Source: Trinickia dabaoshanensis
GTDB lineage: Bacteria > Pseudomonadota > Gammaproteobacteria > Burkholderiales > Burkholderiaceae
Length of the DNA: 64,000 nt
Reading direction: 5' to 3'
NCBI RefSeq assembly: GCF_002879885.1
Contig: NZ_PNYA01000009.1
Location: forward strand, 165,033 to 229,032
The position numbers and the translations under genes are program-made. Under the pieces are notes generated by a model. The model did not search any database. It saw only the letters and a list, made by a program, of their open reading frames with translations, and was not told the origin of the DNA. Shown here piece by piece: positions 57,593 to 64,000 of this stretch; position 1 is the stretch's first letter; each line of letters begins with the position of its first letter.

Positions 57593-58465
57593 TTACGCCT
57601 GCTCGGACACGAGCTCGGAAAGCTGCGGCAGACGAGCGAGGAATGCCTCGCCGTCGCTGCGGCCGAGGTCGTACGCGGGCCGCATGAGCGCCGGCTGCGT
57701 GTAGTCCCAGCTCGAGATGGGTACTTTGCGCGAGGGCTGCACGTACAGGCGCTGCTGCTGGCCGTGCGACATGACGAAAGTCTGCGGGCGCGGATAACGG
57801 CGCGTGACCATGACGAGCACGCGGCCCGGCGTATCGTCGAGCGCATCGACGGGCACGTTGTCGACCATCCCGCCATCGAGCACCGGACGGCCGTCTCGTT
57901 TGAGCACGGGCGTGAACGGCGGCGTGCACGAGGACTGCAAGATCAGATCGGCCAGTTCATCGACGACGATGCAATCTTGCACTTTGACGAACTCGGGGCG
58001 AAAGCCGAGTGCGCGCCCGAGCGTCGGATGCAGCACTTTTCGGACGTGCTTATCGATGTTGTAGGCGATGAGACCGGCTGCGACCGACGTGCGCGCGCCG
58101 AGCCAGCGCGGCACATGCGAGACGCCGACGCGAATCTCGGGCGCGCTCGTGAGCTTGTCGAACGACTCGCCGTAGATATCGAGCAAGGCTCGCCGGTAAA
58201 TCGCGTAGTGCGGGAACACGGCCGCGCCGCGCCGCCAGAGGTTGCCCCAATAAACGTTCTTTTTGTTATGACGTAGAACGTCTTCGTAATAGCGCATGAC
58301 CCACTGCGAATCGCGCGTGTAGAGCATGCAAGCGGTTGCCGCGCCGGCCGAGATCGCCGTGATGACGCGCGGCGCGAGCGAGAGTTCGGGCTGAACGACG
58401 TCCCAGAAGCCGGCCTGCCACCAGCAGCGATTGCCGCCGCCTGCGAACACGACCTGATCGAACAT
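57593..58465 (-). CDS. patatin-like phospholipase-family protein
   Basis: A 290-residue patatin-fold hydrolase with a Ser-Asp dyad. The oxyanion loop is FAGGGNRCWWQAG (7-19). The nucleophile elbow reads AISAG with S39, so the first Gly of the usual GxSxG is Ala. The dyad Asp is in VLDGGMVDN near 197. It has no signal peptide or membrane helix and may act on membrane lipids from the cytoplasm or be secreted by another route. The thioesterase gene lies 58 bp upstream in the same direction, so the two may form an operon. Confidence 0.83.
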   Translation of the reverse strand: MFDQVVFAGGGNRCWWQAGFWDVVQPELSLAPRVITAISAGAATACMLYTRDSQWVMRYYEDVLRHNKKNVYWGNLWRRGAAVFPHYAIYRRALLDIYGESFDKLTSAPEIRVGVSHVPRWLGARTSVAAGLIAYNIDKHVRKVLHPTLGRALGFRPEFVKVQDCIVVDELADLILQSSCTPPFTPVLKRDGRPVLDGGMVDNVPVDALDDTPGRVLVMVTRRYPRPQTFVMSHGQQQRLYVQPSRKVPISSWDYTQPALMRPAYDLGRSDGEAFLARLPQLSELVSEQA

Positions 58466-58523
58466 GAGCGATTCCTTTTGGGGTTTGCGCTGGACAATGC
58501 CTGCGCGCTTCTTGGCTGAGTGC

Positions 58524-58928
58524 TTAGTTGACGAGCGCGTAGGTGGTGGTGGCGTGCACGGCCATTTTGCCGTCCTGGTCGACGAGTTCGATCTCGCCGA
58601 ATACGAGGTTACGGCCCATGCGCAACACGCGTGCCGTGACGAGTACGTCGCCCGCGCGCACCGCGCGCATGAAGTGGATATTGAGCGAAACGGTGGTCAT
58701 TGGGCGAAACTCGCCTAGCGCCGCTGAAATGGCGACGATCATGGCCGTATCGGCAGCTGCCATGAACACTTGTCCGCAGATGACGCCGCCCGAATGACGG
58801 AATTCGCCGGAAAACGGCAGCCGCAGCGTGACGCTTTCATCTGAGACGGTCACCGGCTTGAGCGCGAGCGAGCGCACCCACGGTGCGAGGACGCGATCGA
58901 GCAGATCGAGGATGGCGGATTCTGTCAT
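58524..58928 (-). CDS. PaaI-family (hotdog) thioesterase
   Basis: A 134-residue hotdog-fold protein of the PaaI/YbgC-like thioesterase group, which cleaves acyl-CoA or aryl-CoA esters. Marks are FRHSGGVICGQVFMAAADTAM and SLNIHFMRAVRAGDVLVTARVLRMGRN (the strand-helix core). AGGAGACAG lies 5 bp before ATG 58928, which I prefer over the ATG seven codons upstream. The acyl substrate is unknown. It precedes the patatin-like gene and may supply the same lipid-turnover function. Confidence 0.85.
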   Translation of the reverse strand: MTESAILDLLDRVLAPWVRSLALKPVTVSDESVTLRLPFSGEFRHSGGVICGQVFMAAADTAMIVAISAALGEFRPMTTVSLNIHFMRAVRAGDVLVTARVLRMGRNLVFGEIELVDQDGKMAVHATTTYALVN

Positions 58929-59139
58929 GGGCTGTCTCCTGTCGGCCACGCCGATGGCTCCGTCTTCTCATAGCGGAGCCGCTGGGGTTGGGCGCGGCGG
59001 TGCCGCCATCATACCGGGAGCGGATTGAATTCATGAGACAACGGCGCTGAAGGGCCGCCAGGCGGGGCTGGGCGGGTGGCTGGCGGAATTTTTTCAGGGA
59101 ATTTCGTGCAAAGGGCTATGCAAGACGAAAAAAGTCCTG

Positions 59140-59145
59140 CATAAT
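59140..59145 (+). promoter_or_regulatory. candidate -10 of the tRNA-Lys promoter
   Basis: CATAAT (59140-59145) is preceded by TG and lies 12 bp before the mature tRNA start. A weak -35 (TATGCA, 59117-59122) is at 17 bp. Confidence 0.4.
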
Positions 59146-59157
59146 TCGCAGTCTGTT

Positions 59158-59233
59158 GGGGCGTTAGCTCAGTTGGTAGAGCAGCGGACTCTTAATCCGT
59201 AGGTCGAGTGTTCGAGTCACTCACGCCCCACCA
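59158..59233 (+). tRNA. tRNA-Lys (CTT)
   Basis: The 76 nt fold into a cloverleaf with acceptor stem GGGGCGT/ACGCCCC, D-arm TAGCTCAGTTGGTAGAGCA, anticodon loop CTCTTAA with anticodon CTT, T-arm GAGTGTTCGAGTCACTC, discriminator A and encoded CCA. It marks the border between core chromosome and accessory DNA; tRNA 3' ends are common phage attachment sites. Confidence 0.97.
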
Positions 59234-59241
59234 AAGAATTC

Positions 59242-59273
59242 AAGGGCTTAGCAGCGATGCTAGGCCCTTTTTA
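59242..59273 (+). terminator. intrinsic terminator of tRNA-Lys
   Basis: AAGGGCTTAGCA (59242-59253) pairs with TGCTAGGCCCTT (59258-59269) around GCGA, with one wobble pair, and is followed by TTTTTA. It lies 9 bp after the tRNA. Confidence 0.88.
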
Positions 59274-59504
59274 TTTGCCTCTGCAGTTAGAAATTAGACA
59301 GCGTCTAATATCCTGCTCTTCCGTCCTTTCCTCTAGCACCGGGACATTCATCGGCCCCACCAGCCGGTACGGCGCGCATGCATTCGCCTGTTAGGCAACC
59401 TCCCTACGGTGAGTCCGACCCTAAAAGTCGGCGCGACATTCGAGTCGCTCAACTTCAGTTTCGGATTTCGCTCACTTTAGATACATGGCAGAATTGCTCC
59501 GCAG

Positions 59505-59717
59505 TTGACCTTGCAGTTGCCGATGAACAAGGATCCCCTGGCCGTCGGCTTCGGTGGCCGTATGGCTCGCTTGGCGCGCGTGCACCAGTTTGGCGAGAAA
59601 GCCACTATCAACCCGGGCGGTCCCGAATACCGATATCCTGCGCGCGTCCTACTCGGCCTGACGGACGTCGAACGTGTGATGGTGAGGGATCATCTGCTGG
59701 GGAACGTCACGATATAA
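59505..59717 (+). pseudogene. fragment of a phage tail-completion (virion morphogenesis, gpS-like) protein
   Basis: The 70-codon frame ends with segments typical of the C-terminal part of P2 gpS / Mu gpG-like virion morphogenesis proteins: VGFGGRMARLARVHQFGE, then PEYRYPARVLLGLTDVER. Full-length relatives are about 150 residues, so roughly half is left. The frame begins at a TTG without a ribosome site and the upstream sequence (59280-59500) shows no continuation I can read. It is therefore a truncated relic. Confidence 0.65.
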
Positions 59718-59919
59718 CTGAATCGGAACGATCTCCACCTCTATTCCGCTGCCGCACATCCACCGAAGCGCGGCGAACGTAAAACTTCGGAAGCAGCCTA
59801 TTGCTGGTGTCCGCTTCCCGGGTACGCGAGACGTTGTCAGTCGGTCGTCTGATGACCATCTTCGCAGCGACGCGATCGGGCGCAGAATCCTGCCGAGCTT
59901 CGGCCATTGGGCTGACCGC

Positions 59920-60912
59920 TTAGCTCACCATAAACGTGCGTCGTCGAGGAGGTTCTCGTTTGATGCGCAGCTCACCTCGTCGTCCATTGATCGCATAATG
60001 CACCTCGCACTGGATGCGATAAGCGGAGAAAAAATCTTTAAACGCATCGTGCAGTTCACGAGCCCACGGAAGCCGCCTTGCGTCGGGGGCGAAGAAGCGT
60101 CGGATTGCCTCCGGATCCTCCCTTAGATGAAACGTTTTGTTTCGGAGCTCCCGGAGCGGGTTGCGGTGACGTTTAATCATTTTTCCTACAGCATCGCTCT
60201 TCGGAATCAATTTCTCAAATGCCGCTGGTCTTCCACTCCGTAGGAGAACGTGCATCCCAATATCCTCAAAGCCTTCGCATGTCACGGCAAGAAAACCTAG
60301 CCAAGAGGACATATAGATTCTCAAATCAACAATCTTTCCGTGACTCAAGGAATTGTCCTTCTTCCATTTCTTGTTCAGGCTTTCGTAGTTCTCTCGCATC
60401 AACTCAGCAGCCTGAAAATAATGGCTATGAAGTACCATCACGATGTCCAGATTGCGAGGAGGTAGCTCGTCGCCAGGTGACCGACTGTCGATGTCAACTG
60501 CCAGCGCGCGTTTAACGTTCGCGACGTAGAAGAGACCATCATTTGAGCGAATCAGATATCCTTCAGAAACTGCCGTCTCGAAGCCCCCCTCCAGCGCATC
60601 CTCGCTCTCAAAACCGTACGTAGACAATTTTTCGCCAGCGAAGAGAGAGAGTCGCCACAGGTCGAATCCATTTATCTCTCCAAAAATTCCGAAATCAAAA
60701 TCGATCTCTCCACCAGGGAGATAGACCGTGCATCCGGCACCGTGCTTGACGTACGTGATATCACCATCAAGTAGACCCTTTTCTGGAAGATCACTTTCGA
60801 TCCACCGCAGGCTTGAATCCGGCATCCGGATACCGGACCGCTGCATGAGTATCAGGGCCTCGAGGACCTTCTCCTGATAATCACCGATCAGGTCAGCAAG
60901 CTGTTTGTTCAT
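59920..60912 (-). CDS. DUF6896-like / HEPN-like fusion protein of unknown function
   Basis: A 330-residue soluble protein with no full-length family I recognise. Residues 1-135 resemble DUF6896, a domain seen in polymorphic-toxin neighbourhoods: HGAGCTVYLPGGEIDFDFG (57-75) then NGFDLWRLSLFAG (81-93). Residues 155-305 are mostly helical and contain RNKTFH (257-262), an Rx4H motif like that of HEPN ribonucleases. The C-terminus (305-330) is very basic. Codon use is more AT-rich than in the core genes. It lies in the prophage relic opposite to phage genes, like a cargo gene. It could be a defence, toxin or immunity protein; no adjacent antitoxin is seen. The domain calls are from motif memory and need a profile search. 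Confidence 0.6.
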   Translation of the reverse strand: MNKQLADLIGDYQEKVLEALILMQRSGIRMPDSSLRWIESDLPEKGLLDGDITYVKHGAGCTVYLPGGEIDFDFGIFGEINGFDLWRLSLFAGEKLSTYGFESEDALEGGFETAVSEGYLIRSNDGLFYVANVKRALAVDIDSRSPGDELPPRNLDIVMVLHSHYFQAAELMRENYESLNKKWKKDNSLSHGKIVDLRIYMSSWLGFLAVTCEGFEDIGMHVLLRSGRPAAFEKLIPKSDAVGKMIKRHRNPLRELRNKTFHLREDPEAIRRFFAPDARRLPWARELHDAFKDFFSAYRIQCEVHYAINGRRGELRIKREPPRRRTFMVS

Positions 60913-61433
60913 GGAGCTATTGGTCTATGTCGTTGTCGGCGGCGAGATGGTTCTTGCGACGCGAAGCAGCTACAGCCCAACTGCGGGTCGCCGTCGCTAA
61001 AAAGCATGCAGCCTTAGACCGGCCGCATTCATACTGAAAAGATGCAGCGCCCAAGGTCGCTACTTTACACCGGTTATAGTGCGCTTCATACGCGTCCGAT
61101 TCGATGCCGGATTGGCGAACCGTTGGCCCGACTGCGCACTGCAGATGTTTATGCGTTCCCCGTTGAGCGCGAAGGCGACGCGGCACCGACGCCGATCACT
61201 GCAGCGGGGGCGCGATGAGAAAGCAATTCAAGCTCAACACGGCCGTTAGCGCACTGGCAAACATGGCCCGCTTGCGCGGGCACGTCATTCGAAACATGAA
61301 AATGCCGTATCGGCGGCAAGCAAGGTTGGGCCGCTCTCTCGCGCATCGTCGCGCGCAGCGAGGCGAGCGCCAATCTATCAGCACGCGCCCTATGTGCCGG
61401 CGCGTGCGGCACGGCTCGCGGATGAGGTAGGTC
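60913..61433. other. gene-poor interval in the prophage relic
   Basis: These 521 bp lie upstream of the minus-strand cargo gene and before the DUF4224 relic. An open frame at 61215-61430 (71 codons, very Arg-rich) has no ribosome site or recognisable family, and I do not support it. The interval 60915-61060 should hold the cargo-gene promoter, but no consensus boxes stand out. Confidence 0.45.
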
Positions 61434-61679
61434 ATGTTCCTGTCGAAAATCGAACTGGAAGAACTGACGTGATTCATCCGATCAGCCAAGCAAATCGAAT
61501 GGTTGCGGGCGAACGGTTGGCGGTTCGCAGAAGATTCGCAGCACCGTCCAAAGGTTGCACGCAGCTATTTCGAGGCCCGACTCGGCGCGACGCAGTCTGC
61601 CCCGGAATCATCCCATGCGGGAACGATTCGGCCGCGTTTCGAGGCGCTGCGCGGGTGCGTACAACGCGGGAGGCCGCAC
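61434..61679 (+). pseudogene. DUF4224-family phage protein with in-frame stop
   Basis: ATG 61434 opens MFLSKIELEELT, then TGA (61470-61472), then resumes in the same frame with FIRSAKQIEWLRANGW and RFAEDSQHRPKVARSYFEARLG. This is the DUF4224 small protein usually encoded just before phage integrases. The nonsense codon after 12 residues breaks it. Its frame runs on into the integrase start with no stop, another sign of decay. Confidence 0.75.
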
Positions 61680-62591
61680 ATGGGGCGTAGGCGACAGACG
61701 AATCTAGACCTCCCGCCGCGGATGCACCTCAAGGGAGGCCGCTACTATCACGTCGGAACGTCGCTCCCGCGCCAGTGGACGCCTCTCGGCTGCTCTGAAC
61801 GAGGCGAGGCGCAAGTGGGCGGAAATGGAACCGGAGCAGGAACGAAGTCGCCACGCGCTCGCAGCGATAACCTCAAAGAACTGGAGAACCCGAAAGCCAT
61901 TTTCGGGGCGATGCCTATGACGCAACCACTCCCGTCCATGTGCGCGAATATCTGGACATTCGGGGGAAACCGCGAGGGTGCGCGCGAACCGCGAGAAAGC
62001 GTTGTTGAGCCACATCGATAACAAGGCTCGAGAATGGGGGTACACAAGCGCATCGAATCCGTGCGCGGGCGTCAAAGGGTTCCGCGAGAGCGGGCGAAAC
62101 ATATACCTGACCGACGAGGGGTTCGGGGCCGTCTATGCCGTCGCACATTCGACGCTGCAAGACGCGATGGACGTAGCCTACTTGACCGGGCAATGCCCGG
62201 CCGACGTACTGAAAGTGAAGTGAGCAGACATTCGGGGCGACCATTTACATATCGTCCAGAATAAGACGGGGAAGCACCTCAGAATCACGATCGAGGGCGA
62301 GTTAAAAGCGGTCATAGAGCGCATCACTGCGCGGCCCAGGAAGATGACCGGTGCACACCTGTTGCAAAATGACGACGGCACGCCGGTGAGCCCGTTCGAG
62401 CTGCGATCGAGATTTGACAAGGCGCGCAAGCTAGCGGGCGCGTCCTTCCAGTTTCGCGATATTCGGGCGAAGGCGGCGAGCGACACTGGCGATCTATCAC
62501 ACTCTCAAAGCTGCTCGGACATCAGAGCCGAAACATGACGGAACACTACGTACGATCACGCATCGGCGAGCGGATGAAACCGGTCCGATAA
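61680..62591 (+). pseudogene. decayed tyrosine-family phage integrase
   Basis: The relic reads as an integrase only by joining frames. It starts MGRRRQTNLDLPPRMHLKGG at 61680, shifts frame near 61793 (ALNEARRKWAEMEPEQ), and shifts again several times between about 61850 and 61985. It then continues RANREKALLSHIDNKAREWGY to DVAYLTGQCPADVLKVK, hits TGA at 62221-62223, resumes ADIRGDHLHIVQNKTGKHL, and loses one base near 62508 before LLGHQSRNMTEHYVRSR. The Arg normally found in the LTGQR motif (box I catalytic Arg) is Cys (TGC, 62194-62196). The box II DIRAKAA, the LLGH and the EHYV tyrosine are still visible. It cannot make an active enzyme. Confidence 0.85.
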
Positions 62592-62994
62592 CGTCAACCG
62601 CGCCGGTTGCTGACGTTCCAACGTCCAACCACCCCGGTCGCACCCACGCGAATCTCAGAACAACCGAAGGTCCAATCCGCCCGCAAACGACTCCTGACCA
62701 CCACGAGAAACCGCAAGCTCGACAGCCAGCAATTCCGATTCCGTCCAACGCCGTTCGCCAACTCACGTCCATTGCCTATCAAACACCCTCCCCGTCGACA
62801 TTGTGAGACGTTGGCTTGTCGGCCGCACAGGATGGTCAAAGGGACACGTGAAACTAAGTGGTTTCGGGCTTTGCGCGCACGAAGCGCGAGCACATGCTCG
62901 GCAAACAGTCGCCCATGTAGCAAGTAGCATCGTTGACCGCAATGATTAGACCGATTAACTTACATCACCAAAACTCAATCATTGGGGAGGATCA
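62592..62994. other. gene-free interval after the integrase relic
   Basis: About 400 bp without a supportable gene. A short imperfect inverted repeat (GTCAACCG with CGGTTGCTGAC, 62594-62616) follows the integrase stop directly. The last 60 bp (62935-62994) become AT-rich and lead into the next gene's ribosome site. I see no promoter boxes I would defend. Confidence 0.4.
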
Positions 62995-63831
62995 GTGAGC
63001 AACACGCGTAAAAATATCCCGGCAACACCGCCTGCGGCATCAAACAATCACGTAACCGGCGAACCAATCACGGACAAGAATAGTGAATCCGACTCGCAAC
63101 CAGTTATGTCAGGGTCGGCTCATAACAGGGAATCACACGATAATGCAGCAGAGTCTCCGGGTTTTCGGGTGTGGCTACGCAAAATGATCAATGAGCCCGT
63201 GGCGCTTTTCACACTATTACTTGTCATATTTACTGCTCTATTGTGGTATTCAACGGACGGCCTATGGCGAGAGGCGCGATCATCTAGCGAGGTCGCCAAG
63301 CAAGCGGCCGATGCAGCAACAAAAGCTGCTGACGCGGCAAGCAAAAATATCGAAGAATTCTCACTTTCTGAACGAGCATGGATGTCACTTGTTAGAATGG
63401 AGGGCAATCCATTCCAAAACGCTCACGACGCAACCGGAAACAACGTCGGCAACGGTTTTATATTTACAGCGCAATGGATAAATTCGGGAAATACCCCTGC
63501 CCGTGACGTCGTGATGCTGTGCAAATCACAAGAAACGGATCTCACAGGTCAATACAATGATCTTGATAAATTTGGCCTTAACGCAAAACCAGAAGGCGTC
63601 ATAACGCCACACACTACCGTATCGTGCCCAATGATTGTGTTTGACAAAAGCATAAATGCATTGATAGCGAGAAAAGCCCGTCTATTTATATATATTCGGG
63701 TCAACTACAAAGACATCTATCACCCTTCAATCGCAAGATACACAGATACACTAATTGAAGTTAAATATGGCGGAATGCAAGGAAATCAACTGCGATTTTT
63801 ATTTCCAACCATAAAAGGCGATGCAATATAA
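62995..63831 (+). CDS. membrane-anchored coiled-coil protein of unknown function, AT-rich
   Basis: A 278-residue protein starting at GTG 62995, 4-5 bp after GGGGAGG. Residues 1-60 are polar and disordered in character. One membrane helix spans about 68-86. A short Ala-rich heptad coiled coil follows (92-122), then SERAWMSL and a beta-rich domain (about 128-278) with the segment FTAQWINSGNTPARDV. Single-helix proteins with a coiled coil then SERAW are common, unnamed proteins in accessory DNA of proteobacteria. Its base composition is far more AT-rich than the core genes, which points to recent transfer. It is intact, unlike the integrase before it. Confidence 0.75.
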   Translation: MSNTRKNIPATPPAASNNHVTGEPITDKNSESDSQPVMSGSAHNRESHDNAAESPGFRVWLRKMINEPVALFTLLLVIFTALLWYSTDGLWREARSSSEVAKQAADAATKAADAASKNIEEFSLSERAWMSLVRMEGNPFQNAHDATGNNVGNGFIFTAQWINSGNTPARDVVMLCKSQETDLTGQYNDLDKFGLNAKPEGVITPHTTVSCPMIVFDKSINALIARKARLFIYIRVNYKDIYHPSIARYTDTLIEVKYGGMQGNQLRFLFPTIKGDAI

Positions 63832-63873
63832 CGACGACCCACGATCTGGACGAGCCGGCATGGTACGGTCTAA

Positions 63874-64000
63874 CAGGCTGTTGAAATACCTCCCGCAGAC
63901 GTCATCCGAGCGGGAGGGGTAAACGTTGAAAGAAGGAATCGACCAACACTGAGAGCGAAACGATGCGCGGAGCGGACGGCTACACCGAGACGATGTTCAC
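63874..64000 (+). mobile_element. left end of an insertion sequence (window edge)
   Basis: CAGGCTGTTGAAATACC (63874-63890) resembles the terminal inverted repeat shared by several IS families (CAGGCTGTTGAAAAA-type). A transposase-like start codon follows 73 bp later. The right end lies outside the window, so the IS family and limits cannot be confirmed. Confidence 0.5.
63963..64000 (+). CDS. transposase N-terminus, cut by the window edge
   Basis: ATG 63963 opens MRGADGYTETMFT, which resembles the first residues of IS5/IS1182-type transposases of Burkholderiaceae. Only 12 full codons are inside the window, so the call rests on this short match and on the terminal-repeat-like sequence upstream. 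Confidence 0.5.
   Translation, partial: MRGADGYTETMF

Larger units (their letters stand above)
59234..62591 (+). mobile_element. remnant of a P2-like prophage next to tRNA-Lys
   Basis: Between tRNA-Lys and 62591 lie a fragment of a P2-type tail-completion gene, a decayed DUF4224 gene and a decayed tyrosine integrase, all on the plus strand, with one intact cargo gene on the minus strand. The large structural gene block of a prophage is missing. A copy of the tRNA-Lys 3' end that would mark the far attachment site is not present in the window, so the outer limit is not defined. Confidence 0.65.

Noticed and set aside
61215..61430. 71-codon Arg-rich frame in the prophage relic
   Set aside because: No ribosome site, no family resemblance, and it lies in decayed sequence.
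62592..64000. second copy of the tRNA-Lys 3' end as an attachment site
   Set aside because: I looked for the T-arm and acceptor sequence after the integrase relic and did not find it inside the window.

Overview
The window is a 64 kb stretch of high-GC chromosome from a betaproteobacterium of the family Burkholderiaceae. The products, their lengths and several neighbourhoods (dksA-hslVU, metX-metW, gatCAB divergent from mreBCD-mrdA-rodA, queDEC, an ntrYX-like pair with DUF4390 and rsmB, fmt-def) fit the Paraburkholderia/Trinickia/Caballeronia/Burkholderia group. The genus cannot be fixed from this sequence alone. Bases 1-59.2 kb are dense core chromosome with two tRNA genes (Phe, Lys). Bases 59.2-64 kb are an accessory tail made of prophage debris, AT-richer cargo and the edge of an insertion sequence.

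Layout. 0.2-9.7 kb: dksA, the HslVU protease, a secreted carboxylesterase, a RegB/RegA-type redox two-component pair, a Cys-rich CWC protein, argB, a pyrimidine 5'-nucleotidase and slmA. 9.8-16.7 kb: a membrane protein carrying a ClpP-like domain, a SAM-II riboswitch in front of metX-metW, an AmpG-type permease and a second secreted carboxylesterase. 16.7-28.6 kb: exonuclease III, PPK2, gatCAB (minus strand) and, divergently, the cell-shape operon mreB-mreC-mreD-mrdA-rodA. 28.6-32.3 kb (minus): a Sel1-repeat protein, an HpcH/HpaI aldolase and queD-queE-queC for the queuosine precursor. 32.6-39.0 kb: a lipid-metabolism cluster that matches Escherichia coli ynbABCD in content, with an added acyltransferase and an added small membrane protein. 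39.2-49.9 kb: tRNA-Phe, a response regulator and NtrY-type kinase, DUF4390, rsmB, htpX, a LysE exporter, fmt, def, dprA and a thioredoxin. 50-59 kb: topB, a LysR regulator, pckG, a D-2-hydroxyacid dehydrogenase-like protein, a patatin-like protein and a thioesterase.

Accessory tail. Directly 3' of tRNA-Lys(CTT) lie a fragment of a P2-type tail-completion protein, an intact 330-residue protein that joins a DUF6896-like half to a HEPN-like half, and a decayed DUF4224 gene plus tyrosine integrase (frameshifts, stops, catalytic Arg changed to Cys). These are followed by an AT-rich gene for a membrane-anchored protein and the first bases of an insertion sequence. I read this as a prophage integrated near tRNA-Lys that has mostly been deleted.

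The observations most worth following are: (1) the SAM-II riboswitch, whose leader shows a complete predicted translational switch; (2) the extended ynb-like lipid cluster, whose CDP-alcohol transferase lacks two of the four canonical Asp residues; (3) the DUF6896/HEPN-like protein inside the prophage relic; and (4) the multi-pass membrane protein ending in a ClpP/SppA-like domain. No CRISPR array or rRNA gene was seen.
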